64,000 bases of DNA from Bacteroides uniformis (lineage in GTDB: Bacteria; Bacteroidota; Bacteroidia; Bacteroidales; Bacteroidaceae), in contig NZ_CP102263.1 of NCBI RefSeq assembly GCF_025147485.1, positions 381,001 through 445,000 of the forward strand, in the 5' to 3' direction. This document shows, piece after piece, positions 44,425 to 55,290 of the stretch (within the stretch, counting starts at the first letter, position 1; each line of letters opens with the position of its first letter). The notes beneath the pieces were generated by a model that saw only the letters and a list, made by a program, of their open reading frames with translations, had not been told where the DNA came from and did no database searches. The position numbers and the translations under genes were made by a program.

Positions 44425-46146
44425 CTACTTATTATTTCGTTTAATATGCATATTCCTTGGCGAAGTTACAGGTTTCCGGTCACTTTTCTTCAATACTTCA
44501 CCTGCTTTTTTAGCCCTCCACTCGAAGATGTCCTCCTTGTTGAGCGGACGGATGTAGTCGAACCAAACAAAAGAAGGCAGCCTGCTCTTATCTGGTGGAA
44601 TCTGGTCCAAAGGATAGGCTGTACCGGTAGTCTTTCCAACAAAGACTCCGCGCTCCATTCTTCTCTCCTTCAAGTACATTTTCAAAAGTCCACCTTCCGA
44701 ATAGTTCATCATAATCAGCGAACTGTCCTTCTCCTCTACCGGATAATACACCACCAATACATTGCCGTTTACCTCCACCAGACGCATGTCTCCATCTATG
44801 AAGAAAGCTTTCATCTCCTTACCGGAAACTTGGTTATAGTGAATACTGTCCTTTTTCTCTACCGTCAGGGCCTGATTGATGATATGTGCCCAGTCGATGG
44901 TACTATCGTTCATGTAAATTTTAATTTCCTCGCCCAACAACTGTTGTTCCCCGTGCCACAAGATAGGGTCGGTGTACATCGTCATGCAAGAGTCCTTGGA
45001 ATTATACACCAACGAATCGCATACGGCCTGCACATCCGTGCGATAAGCACGCACCTTATGATAGGCACGCATCTCCCGGTACATGGAATCGGTATTCATA
45101 TGGTAGGTAATCAGCCGCAAAGTATCACCGTGCATAAACAGACTGTCGCCCTGCGAATAGTCGATAGCTACGGCACGTTTGGTGGCAACGGCGCTTCCGG
45201 TCAGTTCGTTGTAGAAACAATAGTCGCCAGTCAACATGTTCCGGTTGACCGTATCATTCATCTGTACATTGTCAAAAGCCTCGCCGTATCCCAAGATGCG
45301 GTCGTAGAAAAGGCTGTCACCGGTCAGTTTCTTGCCTTCGTTAGTCAGTACGGAACGGTCGAGCAGTTCTGCCTGCTCAGTAGTCGTATTGTACACGCCA
45401 CGTTCGGAATAAATATGATTTTGGTCACTCACAATGTCGGAGGGGCCTAAAATAGTAGCAATCTTGGTAGCTGTACTATACTTCAAGGTATCCGAAGTCA
45501 AGACAAACTTCGGATTGACCAGCTTCACGTCGTGATTGAAGACAGCCAACTTGGTGGCAGGGCTATATTCTCCCCACTCGGAAGTCAGCACATTATCCTC
45601 GTCGGTCAGCGTACCGCCTTCGAAGTAATAACCCAAATCGTACAGACGGTCATAGTTCAAACTGTCGGTTGTCAGCACCGTATTACGATTTATCATACGT
45701 ACATTCTCACGCAGCATGGCCAGCTGCGACATGCCGTCATAATACAGATAGTCTCCATAGATAAACAAGGTGTCGCCCTGCTCCATACGCACATTGCCGA
45801 ATGCCTCCACAGAATTTATCTTTTCGAATATCAGCGCACTATCACAGAACATGTACATACTGTCATGCTTCATCCTCACCGAACCGATGAGTACCTGCAC
45901 ATCAGGACGCAACTGTTTGTCCGCCTGCGCCTCATCTGCGTACAACAAATCGACGCGCGTCTTCTTCTTTTCCGACGTCTCCGTCTTTTTCTGTTCAATC
46001 GAGTCCACTTTCCTCTTCTCCGGTGCACCAGTACTCTTCTTTTTGTCCTGCGCACTCAGCAGACAGATGCCAAACAAGCATAGAATGCCTACCAGGAGGT
46101 ATCTATGCTTGTTCAGGAAATGATTTTTTGTATTCTTCTTTTGCAT
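44425..46146 (-). CDS. OstA-like (LptA/LptD N-domain) periplasmic protein
   Basis: 573 residues from the ATG at 46146, which begins a signal/anchor segment (HRYLLVGILCLFGICLLSAQ). A Lys/Glu-rich stretch follows, then a long series of short beta repeats (DVQVLIGSVRMKHDSMYMFCDSALIFEKINSVEAFGNVRMEQGDTLFIYGD and similar), the beta-jellyroll OstA pattern used to bridge lipopolysaccharide across the periplasm. Bacteroidetes have such OstA-like proteins beside a separate LptD. The location directly after SurA-like genes supports an outer-membrane/LPS transport role. An earlier in-frame ATG would add a cysteine/arginine-rich non-signal stretch and is rejected. Confidence 0.87.
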   Translation of the reverse strand: MQKKNTKNHFLNKHRYLLVGILCLFGICLLSAQDKKKSTGAPEKRKVDSIEQKKTETSEKKKTRVDLLYADEAQADKQLRPDVQVLIGSVRMKHDSMYMFCDSALIFEKINSVEAFGNVRMEQGDTLFIYGDYLYYDGMSQLAMLRENVRMINRNTVLTTDSLNYDRLYDLGYYFEGGTLTDEDNVLTSEWGEYSPATKLAVFNHDVKLVNPKFVLTSDTLKYSTATKIATILGPSDIVSDQNHIYSERGVYNTTTEQAELLDRSVLTNEGKKLTGDSLFYDRILGYGEAFDNVQMNDTVNRNMLTGDYCFYNELTGSAVATKRAVAIDYSQGDSLFMHGDTLRLITYHMNTDSMYREMRAYHKVRAYRTDVQAVCDSLVYNSKDSCMTMYTDPILWHGEQQLLGEEIKIYMNDSTIDWAHIINQALTVEKKDSIHYNQVSGKEMKAFFIDGDMRLVEVNGNVLVVYYPVEEKDSSLIMMNYSEGGLLKMYLKERRMERGVFVGKTTGTAYPLDQIPPDKSRLPSFVWFDYIRPLNKEDIFEWRAKKAGEVLKKSDRKPVTSPRNMHIKRNNK

Positions 46147-46171
46147 ACAAATCCATGTAAATCCTTCCGGA

Positions 46172-47539
46172 TTATTCTTTGATCCAGCCCGGATACTTGA
46201 ACGTACAGTTATTCTTCCAATTATCCTTGATACGGACATACGTGTGCTTCTGCTTCTCACGAATCCACTTGTCCAGCACTTCGTCGCGGCGTTTCTCCAA
46301 CACAATCTCTTTCAAGTTCTGATAGTCATCGGCAATGGTAGCCTTGTGTCCCGTCGTACGGCTCTTCAGTTTCACAATCACACACTCTTCTTTTCCGGTC
46401 TTTTGCGGAATCATGGTGAAGGCTTCGGAGATTTCGCCCACTTTCATCTTATCCACCACCTTGGCTATTTCAGGGGGAAGTTCCTGCATCTCAAAACGGG
46501 AAGTGTTCGTATTGGGATTCGGCAACAAACCATGATTGTTACGCGTATCCTTATCCTGCGAAAGCACTGAGGCAGCCTCTTCAAAAGAGAACTTGTTATT
46601 GCGGATATCATCGGCAATAGAATCCAAACGGGCACAACCGGCAGCCAGAGCTTCTTCCGGAATATGCGGTTTCAACAGAATGTGGCGTGTTTTAATACGG
46701 TCACCGCGCTTCTCTATCAACTGAATGATATGGAAACCATATTCAGACTCTACAATCTTGGAAACCTTGCTGGGGTCTTGCAAGTTGAAAGCTACATTGG
46801 CATAAGCGGGGTCCAGCATACCGCGTCCCGAAAACTCTATTTCACCGCCACGCATGGCCGAGCCACGGTCCTCGGAGTACAGACGAGCCAACATGGAAAA
46901 GCTTTCGCCCTTATTGACACGGTCGGTATACTCACGCAGACGCCTCTTTACATCTTCTATTTCCTCCAAAGGAACCTTGGGCTGCTGAGTGATAATCTGC
47001 ACCTCCACCTGGGTAGGGATATAAGGAATGCTGTCCTGCGGCAAATCCTTGAAGTAACGGCGCACCTCAGCCGGAGTTATCTTAATCTCACCCACCAGTT
47101 TCTGCTGCATCTTCTGAACTTTCAATCCTTCACGGGCATTCTCGCGCAGCGTTTCACGAATCTGGCTGGAAGTCTTATTGAAGTATTCCTCCATTTTCTC
47201 ACGCGAACCGATGTTGGCGATATACATGTTCGTCATATAGTCCACACGCTGGATAACCTCACTCTCGGATACTTCGATACTGTCGAGGGCAGCCTGGTGA
47301 AGATACAGCTTCTGCACGGCTATCTCCTCCGGTATCACGCAATAAGGGTCACGGTCAAATTTGCGTCCTTCATACAATGCACTCATGCGTGCTTCTTCCA
47401 CTTCGGACTTCAGTATAGCCTCGTCACCTACTACCCACACTACCTCGTCAATTACGTTGTCTTGTCCATAAACGGTAGAACCGACTAATAGCGTCAAGGC
47501 AAATAAAATTACAAACTTAAAGTTCATACACTGTTTCAT
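46172..47539 (-). CDS. SurA-like periplasmic chaperone/PPIase
   Basis: 455 residues. Signal peptide (ends about VYGQ), a SurA N-terminal helical domain (about 27-165; VIDEVVWVVGDEAILKSEVEEARM), then two rotamase/parvulin domains, the first recognised by LARLYSEDRGSAMRGGEIEFSGRGMLDPAYANVAF and SEYGFHIIQLIEKRGDRIKTRHIL. It escorts unfolded barrel proteins to the BAM complex. Codon 5 is an alternative Met (47527). Gap of 10 bases to the lipoprotein gene upstream. Confidence 0.92.
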   Translation of the reverse strand: MKQCMNFKFVILFALTLLVGSTVYGQDNVIDEVVWVVGDEAILKSEVEEARMSALYEGRKFDRDPYCVIPEEIAVQKLYLHQAALDSIEVSESEVIQRVDYMTNMYIANIGSREKMEEYFNKTSSQIRETLRENAREGLKVQKMQQKLVGEIKITPAEVRRYFKDLPQDSIPYIPTQVEVQIITQQPKVPLEEIEDVKRRLREYTDRVNKGESFSMLARLYSEDRGSAMRGGEIEFSGRGMLDPAYANVAFNLQDPSKVSKIVESEYGFHIIQLIEKRGDRIKTRHILLKPHIPEEALAAGCARLDSIADDIRNNKFSFEEAASVLSQDKDTRNNHGLLPNPNTNTSRFEMQELPPEIAKVVDKMKVGEISEAFTMIPQKTGKEECVIVKLKSRTTGHKATIADDYQNLKEIVLEKRRDEVLDKWIREKQKHTYVRIKDNWKNNCTFKYPGWIKE

Positions 47540-47549
47540 TCTTGGTGTC

Positions 47550-48404
47550 TTATTCTAAATAATATTTAATCTTGTCTCTTTTCACCGCCCGTTGGTACAA
47601 ATCATCCTTCACTTGCTTCATGAATTCCACCTGCTTCACGTTCAGCAGCATATCCTTCACTTGCCTACGGGCAAACTCATAGGGTTCCTGCTCTCCCACC
47701 GGGCGATAATCGCTCACATTCAGGAAATAATGGAAAGCCGTATCCTTCAGCTCTACATGGCGATTCTTGTCCAGATACTCGTCCACATTAGGAACCTTCA
47801 AGGGCAGCATATCCAGCACTTCCGATACCGGCACCCATTTATCATAAAAATACTCATACTTCACAGCATTCTGCAGACTGTACTTTTCCAGATGTTCCAC
47901 CGCCTCACGGGTTTCCGTCTTGTACCAGCGACGAACATTGCCCAGCTGCGGGGCTGTCAAAGGAACTTTGATGAACAAGCCTTTCATCAACGGACGTTCC
48001 ACCTTGAAGAGCGCCTGGTTCTTCTCGTAATACTCCGTCAAGTCTTGTTCTGAAATCTCCTCTGATAGCCGCTGATGTATTAAAGCCTGCTGATAGGTAT
48101 GCATTATCAATGCTTTGCGATAATTCTCCACAAGTTTATCAATCTCACCGTTATTGGGAATATTGCTCTGCGCTTTATCGTACAGCAAAATATCTTCCAC
48201 CCAATTACGGATATAATGTTCTGCAAACAACAGACTGTCGTCTTTGGACAAACCGGCAGGAAGTACCGATTGCAAATCTTCCCGGTAAAGGAAATTGCCG
48301 TCCAACTCCACTAACGGTGTCCACCCTTTATGGTCGTGCTGCTCGCTGCACGCCGCACAGAGAAGGAAAATTAAAAGCCCAAAGCAGGTTGTTCGCATCA
48401 CCAA
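47550..48404 (-). CDS. SurA-N-like lipoprotein without parvulin domain
   Basis: 284 residues. Lipobox LLCAAC (Cys19), then a SurA/PrsA-like helical body: LVELDGNFLYREDLQSVLPAGLS, YIRNWVEDILLYDKAQ and ISEQDLTEYYEKNQALFKV. The rest lacks recognisable parvulin active-site motifs, so it is probably a chaperone rather than an isomerase. Middle member of three related genes, likely acting together on outer-membrane proteins. Met3 is an alternative start. Confidence 0.8.
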   Translation of the reverse strand: MVMRTTCFGLLIFLLCAACSEQHDHKGWTPLVELDGNFLYREDLQSVLPAGLSKDDSLLFAEHYIRNWVEDILLYDKAQSNIPNNGEIDKLVENYRKALIMHTYQQALIHQRLSEEISEQDLTEYYEKNQALFKVERPLMKGLFIKVPLTAPQLGNVRRWYKTETREAVEHLEKYSLQNAVKYEYFYDKWVPVSEVLDMLPLKVPNVDEYLDKNRHVELKDTAFHYFLNVSDYRPVGEQEPYEFARRQVKDMLLNVKQVEFMKQVKDDLYQRAVKRDKIKYYLE

Positions 48405-48455
48405 CTGATATTTACTTCGTTTTGAGGTACGAAGATAGTGTTTTAATCGGTTGCA

Positions 48456-50018
48456 TCAGTGATTATTAACGGTTTTTAAAACCTCTTGGTCAATTTCAAC
48501 CTTACCGGCAGCACGCAACTTTGCCACCCAATGCGTTTCCAAATAGTTCCGATAAGCGGTTACGAGCGGCTCTCGCACCTCTTGCCAACTATCTGGTCCC
48601 TTCTGCTTACGACCTTGTACAGCAGTAAAGGGAAATGACAAAACCGGGGTTGCATTCTTCCCTTTGAACACCAATTCATCCACATATGCATTATCACCGG
48701 GAGCAAATAATCCTTGCTCTGCCCGCACCTTGGGAGTATCGCCGGCATTGAAAGTGAGACGGATGGCATCCATCCACTCCTCTTCCGGAATCTGTTTCAG
48801 AAATTTCCGTACTTGCTTCGCCACCCGCTTGGTAGTACAATGCAGCACAATACCCTTATAACGCGGTTCGTCCCAATGGAAGTCCGAACGGTGCGCCTCA
48901 AAATATGCTTTCAATCCCGCTTCATCCACCACACTCCTCTTTCCCACTTCACGGTCAGTGATTTCGGCAAGCAACATGCTGTCACGATGCCCCTGCACCA
49001 ACGCACAGAATTCGGGATGCTTCAATTCCAGACGGGAGTTTTCATAGTCCAGAATCGTTTTTACTGTAAAAGCCTCCAACTGTCTGCGCGTCCCTGCCGG
49101 ATAAACAGCGGCAAATCCGGCAAACTCTTTTCCACCGTATGCCTTGCCATCCAGTGTAAACAATACACGGGAAGTGCTTCCTTTGGCCAGCAGTTCGTCG
49201 ATACCGGCTTTATCCGGCATATAGTGATATTCTTTCTTCAGTTTATCCACAAAAGCCCGCGTTCCTTTATCCATTCCATGACGACGGGTTTGACAACGGA
49301 TTATCTTGTCCTTCATCCTCTCAAAAGGAAGGATTTCCTGCTGTTCGAGTACTTTCACGATATGAATGCCTTGAGGAGTGAGGAACGGACGGGAAATCTC
49401 TCCGGCATTCAACCCGAATACAATATCCTCAAACTCCACCGGCATCTGCAGCCAACCCACCCAAAACGCTTTCTTCTCATCGGAAAATTGCTCGACGCAA
49501 GCATCGAAAGACGGCACAGCTCCCCCTTCCTTTGCAAGAGCCCTGTAGATAGAATCCATCCTGGACTCCATCTCACGCAAGGTATGACCGGAAATATTCT
49601 GGGGAAGATATTTAAAAATATGCTTCACATATACCCGGCCCGCACGCCGGCCGGATTTCATCTTGTCATAATACTGCCGTGCCTCCTGCTCTGCCGTCTC
49701 CTCATCTGTCAAGTATGATTTAATCAGACAGCGGCGATACTCATCCTGCTCCTTCTGGAAGACACGGGAAGTATCCAATCCCGCAACTTCGGCAGCCTCT
49801 ATTTTCAGCCTGAAGTCTATAAACTTATTCACATATGCATCCAATGCCTTCCGGCCTGCACCGACAGAGGTACCGCCCTTATTATAGCTACGTTCGAATT
49901 CAGAACGGAGGACCTCCTTTCCATTGATACGCATCAGTACCGGATCGTCCTGGGCCGAAACAGCCAATCCGAACCCGAGGAAGAAAAACACCCAAAACAA
50001 TCTAACCATAAGCACCAT
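48456..50018 (-). CDS. PpiC-type periplasmic peptidyl-prolyl isomerase
   Basis: 520 residues. Signal peptide (about 1-22, GLAVSAQ), SurA-like N-domain (LMRINGKEVLRSEFERSYNKG), a parvulin domain at about 125-235 (VKHIFKYLPQ, FSDEKKAFWVGWLQMPVEFEDIVFGLNAGEISRPFLTPQGIHIVKVLEQQ) and a long helical C-terminal part ending KVEIDQEVLKTVNNH. First gene of the operon running to mutL, with its own promoter. Specific clients are unknown. Confidence 0.9.
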   Translation of the reverse strand: MVLMVRLFWVFFFLGFGLAVSAQDDPVLMRINGKEVLRSEFERSYNKGGTSVGAGRKALDAYVNKFIDFRLKIEAAEVAGLDTSRVFQKEQDEYRRCLIKSYLTDEETAEQEARQYYDKMKSGRRAGRVYVKHIFKYLPQNISGHTLREMESRMDSIYRALAKEGGAVPSFDACVEQFSDEKKAFWVGWLQMPVEFEDIVFGLNAGEISRPFLTPQGIHIVKVLEQQEILPFERMKDKIIRCQTRRHGMDKGTRAFVDKLKKEYHYMPDKAGIDELLAKGSTSRVLFTLDGKAYGGKEFAGFAAVYPAGTRRQLEAFTVKTILDYENSRLELKHPEFCALVQGHRDSMLLAEITDREVGKRSVVDEAGLKAYFEAHRSDFHWDEPRYKGIVLHCTTKRVAKQVRKFLKQIPEEEWMDAIRLTFNAGDTPKVRAEQGLFAPGDNAYVDELVFKGKNATPVLSFPFTAVQGRKQKGPDSWQEVREPLVTAYRNYLETHWVAKLRAAGKVEIDQEVLKTVNNH

Positions 50019-50038
50019 CCGTTCTTTTTATACGGCTG

Positions 50039-50070
50039 CAAATATAAACAAAATGCCCGGAAAGCGGCAA
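50039..50070 (-). promoter_or_regulatory. Promoter of the PPIase-OstA-mutL operon
   Basis: Minus strand TTG (50068-50070), 21-base gap, TATATTTG (50039-50046), 21 bases before the start. It lies inside the guaB terminator. Confidence 0.55.
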
Positions 50071-50086
50071 TCTCTCTCCGGGCATT
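50052..50086 (-). terminator. guaB intrinsic terminator
   Basis: AATGCCCGG and CCGGGCATT form a 9-base-pair stem with a 17-base loop, then TTTGTTT on the minus strand. Confidence 0.75.
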
Positions 50087-50107
50087 CACTATTATTTTGT
50101 TATTATC

Positions 50108-51595
<1,488 letters not shown>

Positions 51596-51612
51596 TTAAA
51601 ATTTATTGCGTG

Positions 51613-51620
51613 CAAATATA
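51613..51620 (-). promoter_or_regulatory. guaB promoter -7 box (TATATTTG)
   Basis: TAnnTTTG match 29 bases before the guaB start; the -33 region is weak. Confidence 0.45.
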
Positions 51621-51685
51621 CGGTTTTTATTCCATTCCGTATACTTGCACGCAACATTTTTTTCTTTTTTATCAACTAAAACCAA

Positions 51686-53869
51686 TCAGTTTGCCATCTC
51701 TGAAATAAACTTGATGCGTACCAAACGTACCTCTTCTTCCGTAAAGTCATCACCCAACTCATCCAGAGCATCGTCAATCTTATCAGTGGTAGATTCCTTG
51801 AAATAATCATAGATATCCAGCAAGTGGTCTTCATCCATAATATCCTCCAAGAAATAGTCGATATTCAATTTCGTTCCGGAGTAGACGATAGCTTCTATCT
51901 CATCCAGCAGCTCTTCAAACTCAATGCCCTTTGACATGGCAATGTCATCCAATGCCACCTTACGGTCAATGGCCTGAATGATGGCCACCTTCATTTTTGA
52001 CTTATTGGCCACAGTACGCACACGCAAGTCCTCGGGACGTTCAATCTCATTCTCCTCACAGTGCCGCTTAATGAGTTTACAGAATTCCTCGCCGTAGCGT
52101 TTTGCCTTTCCGGCTCCTACACCCGGTATGTTCTGCAACTCGTCCAAAGTCACCGGATATATGGTCGCCATCGCTTCCAAAGACGGGTCTTGGAAAATGA
52201 CATAAGGAGGCACTTCCAACTTCTTGGACAACTTCTTTCGTAAGTCCTTCAACATGGAGTACAATGCCGGGTCTACCGCACACGCACCGCCTCCACGTGC
52301 AGGTGCTTCCTCTTCCACATCCTCAAAGTCATTGTCTTCCACTATTTTGAATGATTTGGGATGTTTAAGGAACTTCTTACCGTCATCTGTCACTTTCAGC
52401 AAGCCATAGTTTTCGACATCCTTACTCAGGTAACCGGCAATAAGTGCCTGACGGATCACAGCATTCCACGTTTTGTCTTCTTCGCCCATACCAGAGCCGA
52501 ACACTTCGAGATCTTCATGCAGATGCGCCTGCACTTCTGAAGTTTCCTTACCTTGTATTATGTCTATAATATAGTCCGCTTTAAAATTTTCTTTCACCGC
52601 GAGAATAGCTTCAATCACGGTACACAATAATTCTTGAGCTTCCACTTGTTTTTTCGGATTTAAACAATTGTCACAATTACCACAATTTTCTTCTATATAT
52701 TCTTCGCCGAAGTAATGAAGCAATGCTTTTCGGCGGCATACGGAAGATTCGGCATACGCAGCAGTCTCCAGCAGAAGCTGCTTGCCAATTTCCTGCTCTG
52801 CTACAGGTTTGCCTTGCATAAACTTCTCGAGCTTCTGCAAGTCTTTATTGGTATAGAAAGTAATACACTGCCCTTCTCCTCCATCTCTTCCGGCACGTCC
52901 GGTCTCCTGGTAATATCCTTCCAGACTTTTGGGTATATCGTAATGGATGACATAGCGCACATCCGGTTTGTCAATCCCCATACCAAAAGCAATGGTAGCT
53001 ACAATCACATCAATTTTTTCCATCAGGAAATCATCCTGGTTCTGTGTTCGTGTAGCCGAATCCATTCCGGCATGATAGGCACGGGCATTGATTCCGTTTG
53101 CCTGCAGGATTTCAGCAAGCTCCTCCACTTTCTTCCGGCTCAGGCAATAGATAATGCCTGACTTTTCGGGATTGTTCTTAATGAACTTGATGATGTCCCG
53201 GTCTACATTTGCAGTCTTGGGGCGTACCTCATAATAGAGATTCGGGCGGTTGAACGATGACTTGAACACCTGCGCATCCACCATACCCAGATTCTTCTGG
53301 ATGTCATGCTGCACTTTCGGTGTAGCCGTCGCAGTCAACGCTATCAGAGGGGCTTTTCCTATTTCATTGATAATGGGACGGATGCGGCGATACTCAGGAC
53401 GGAAGTCATGACCCCATTCAGAAATACAATGGGCTTCGTCCACGGCATAGAACGAAATCTTCACCGTTTTCAGAAACTCCACATTCTCTTCCTTCGTCAG
53501 TGATTCCGGAGCTACATACAACAGCTTTGTCTTACCACTGAGTATGTCGGACCGGACCTGGTCTATCGCGCTCTTGTTTAGGGAAGAATTGATGAAGTGG
53601 GCTATCCCATCCTCTTCGCTGAAGTTACGCATCGCATCGACCTGATTCTTCATCAAGGCAATCAGAGGAGAAATCACGATACCCGTGCCCTCCATCAACA
53701 AGGACGGCAGTTGGTAGCACAAAGATTTTCCACCACCGGTAGGCATCAACACGAATGTATCATTACCCGCCAACAGATTCTCTATGATTGCTTCCTGATT
53801 TCCTTTAAATGTATCGAACCCGAAGTATTTCTTCAGCTGGTCTATCAAATTAATCTTCTTCCCTGCCAT
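51686..53869 (-). CDS. recQ: ATP-dependent DNA helicase RecQ
   Basis: 727 residues. SF2 helicase with MPTGGGKSLCYQLP (Walker A), VDEAHCISEWGHDFRPEY (DEAH) and QETGRAGRDG (motif VI); RQC zinc cysteines in CRRKALLHYFGEEYIEENCGNCDNC; a winged helix; an HRDC domain (about 535-610); and an extra helical C-terminal region (about 620-727), as in other Bacteroidetes RecQ proteins. It unwinds 3' tailed duplexes in recombination and fork repair. Own promoter at 53944-53973. Confidence 0.97.
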   Translation of the reverse strand: MAGKKINLIDQLKKYFGFDTFKGNQEAIIENLLAGNDTFVLMPTGGGKSLCYQLPSLLMEGTGIVISPLIALMKNQVDAMRNFSEEDGIAHFINSSLNKSAIDQVRSDILSGKTKLLYVAPESLTKEENVEFLKTVKISFYAVDEAHCISEWGHDFRPEYRRIRPIINEIGKAPLIALTATATPKVQHDIQKNLGMVDAQVFKSSFNRPNLYYEVRPKTANVDRDIIKFIKNNPEKSGIIYCLSRKKVEELAEILQANGINARAYHAGMDSATRTQNQDDFLMEKIDVIVATIAFGMGIDKPDVRYVIHYDIPKSLEGYYQETGRAGRDGGEGQCITFYTNKDLQKLEKFMQGKPVAEQEIGKQLLLETAAYAESSVCRRKALLHYFGEEYIEENCGNCDNCLNPKKQVEAQELLCTVIEAILAVKENFKADYIIDIIQGKETSEVQAHLHEDLEVFGSGMGEEDKTWNAVIRQALIAGYLSKDVENYGLLKVTDDGKKFLKHPKSFKIVEDNDFEDVEEEAPARGGGACAVDPALYSMLKDLRKKLSKKLEVPPYVIFQDPSLEAMATIYPVTLDELQNIPGVGAGKAKRYGEEFCKLIKRHCEENEIERPEDLRVRTVANKSKMKVAIIQAIDRKVALDDIAMSKGIEFEELLDEIEAIVYSGTKLNIDYFLEDIMDEDHLLDIYDYFKESTTDKIDDALDELGDDFTEEEVRLVRIKFISEMAN

Positions 53870-53943
53870 GATTCATTAGGTTGTTGTTTATTGAGTTAAC
53901 TTTTAATAGTGGTACTCCGCCTTGTTTTCACAAAGAACCCTAA

Positions 53944-53973
53944 CAAAGTTATAAACAACTTCTTAAATTTCAA
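53944..53973 (-). promoter_or_regulatory. recQ promoter
   Basis: Minus strand TTG (53971-53973), 19-base gap, TAACTTTG (53944-53951), 75 bases before recQ. Confidence 0.55.
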
Positions 53974-54043
53974 GCATAATCCATCGAATATTTTTCAATA
54001 AAAAGTAAAATAGTCGGTTTTACCCCGTATTACCATCTGATTC

Positions 54044-55288
54044 TTAAGCACTTTGCAGTCGTGCTATATTTGCCTTTTCAAGCTGGCGCTTGGCGTAGTC
54101 CAACGTCACAACAAAATTGTCCTTCTGTTCTGACGGAATTTCGAACATGGCATCCATCATAATTGTCTCCACAATGGAACGCAAGCCGCGGGCTCCCAAC
54201 TTATATTCTACCGCTTTATCCACGATATATTCAAATACAGCATCTTCAAACGTCAGCTTCACATTGTCCATCTCAAACAGTTTGATGTATTGCTTGATGA
54301 TGGAATTCTTCGGTTCCGTAAGAATGGAGCGCAATGCCGCACGGTCCAACGGATTCAGATAAGTCAGCACCGGAAGGCGGCCGATAATCTCGGGAATCAG
54401 TCCGAACGACTTCAAATCCTGCGGAGCAATGTACTGCATCATGTTGCTCTTATCAATGGTTGCCGTATTGCGTACAGCGCTATACCCGACAACGTGCGTA
54501 TTCAGCCGCTGGGCAATTTTCTTTTCAATGCCATCGAAAGCCCCACCGCAAATGAACAGAATATTCTTGGTATTGACCGGAATCATTTTCTGGTCGGGAT
54601 GCTTGCGCCCACCCTGGGGAGGCACATTCACCACAGAACCTTCCAGCAGTTTCAGCAATCCCTGCTGCACGCCTTCACCACTCACATCACGGGTTATGGA
54701 AGGATTATCACCCTTGCGCGCTATTTTGTCTATCTCATCAATAAACACGATACCTTGCTCTGCCTCGGGCACGTTATAATCCGCCACCTGGAGCAGACGT
54801 GTCAAAATGCTTTCAATGTCCTCACCCACATAACCTGCCTCTGTCAGAACTGTTGCATCTACAATAGTAAAAGGAACATGCAGCAACTTTGCGATAGTAC
54901 GCGCCAATAACGTCTTTCCCGTACCGGTACTGCCTACCATGATGATGTTCGATTTTTCAATCTCCACATCATCACCGCCGTCCTTCTGGAGCAGACGTTT
55001 GTAATGGTTGTACACCGACACAGACAAGAAACGCTTGGCATCGTCCTGACCAATGACATATTGATCGAGGAACTTCTTTATTTCTACGGGTTTAGGAAGT
55101 TCTTTCAGATTCAGCTTCGTGGCACTTGCCTTCTTGCCAGCCCCCAAAGCCTCCTGAGTAATCTCATAAGCCTGGGTGGCGCAACTGTCGCAGATATAGC
55201 CATTCATCCCCGTTATGAGAAATCCGACTTCATCTTCGGTGCGACCACAAAAACTGCATCTATTTTTATTCTTTCTTGAATCTGCCAT
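54044..55288 (-). CDS. clpX: ClpX unfoldase subunit of ClpXP
   Basis: 414 residues. N-terminal zinc domain with Cys11, Cys14, Cys33 and Cys36; Walker A GSTGTGKTLLA; Walker B VFIDEIDKIA; the pore loop GYVGEDIES; and the ClpP-docking IGF-like region. It unfolds tagged substrates and feeds ClpP. Two bases after clpP, so co-translated with it. Confidence 0.98.
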   Translation of the reverse strand: MADSRKNKNRCSFCGRTEDEVGFLITGMNGYICDSCATQAYEITQEALGAGKKASATKLNLKELPKPVEIKKFLDQYVIGQDDAKRFLSVSVYNHYKRLLQKDGGDDVEIEKSNIIMVGSTGTGKTLLARTIAKLLHVPFTIVDATVLTEAGYVGEDIESILTRLLQVADYNVPEAEQGIVFIDEIDKIARKGDNPSITRDVSGEGVQQGLLKLLEGSVVNVPPQGGRKHPDQKMIPVNTKNILFICGGAFDGIEKKIAQRLNTHVVGYSAVRNTATIDKSNMMQYIAPQDLKSFGLIPEIIGRLPVLTYLNPLDRAALRSILTEPKNSIIKQYIKLFEMDNVKLTFEDAVFEYIVDKAVEYKLGARGLRSIVETIMMDAMFEIPSEQKDNFVVTLDYAKRQLEKANIARLQSA

Positions 55289-55290
55289 AT

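Noticed and set aside
46147..46305. Longer start of the OstA-like gene at 46305
   Set aside because: The extra residues are the out-of-frame end of the SurA-like gene and precede a proper signal peptide.
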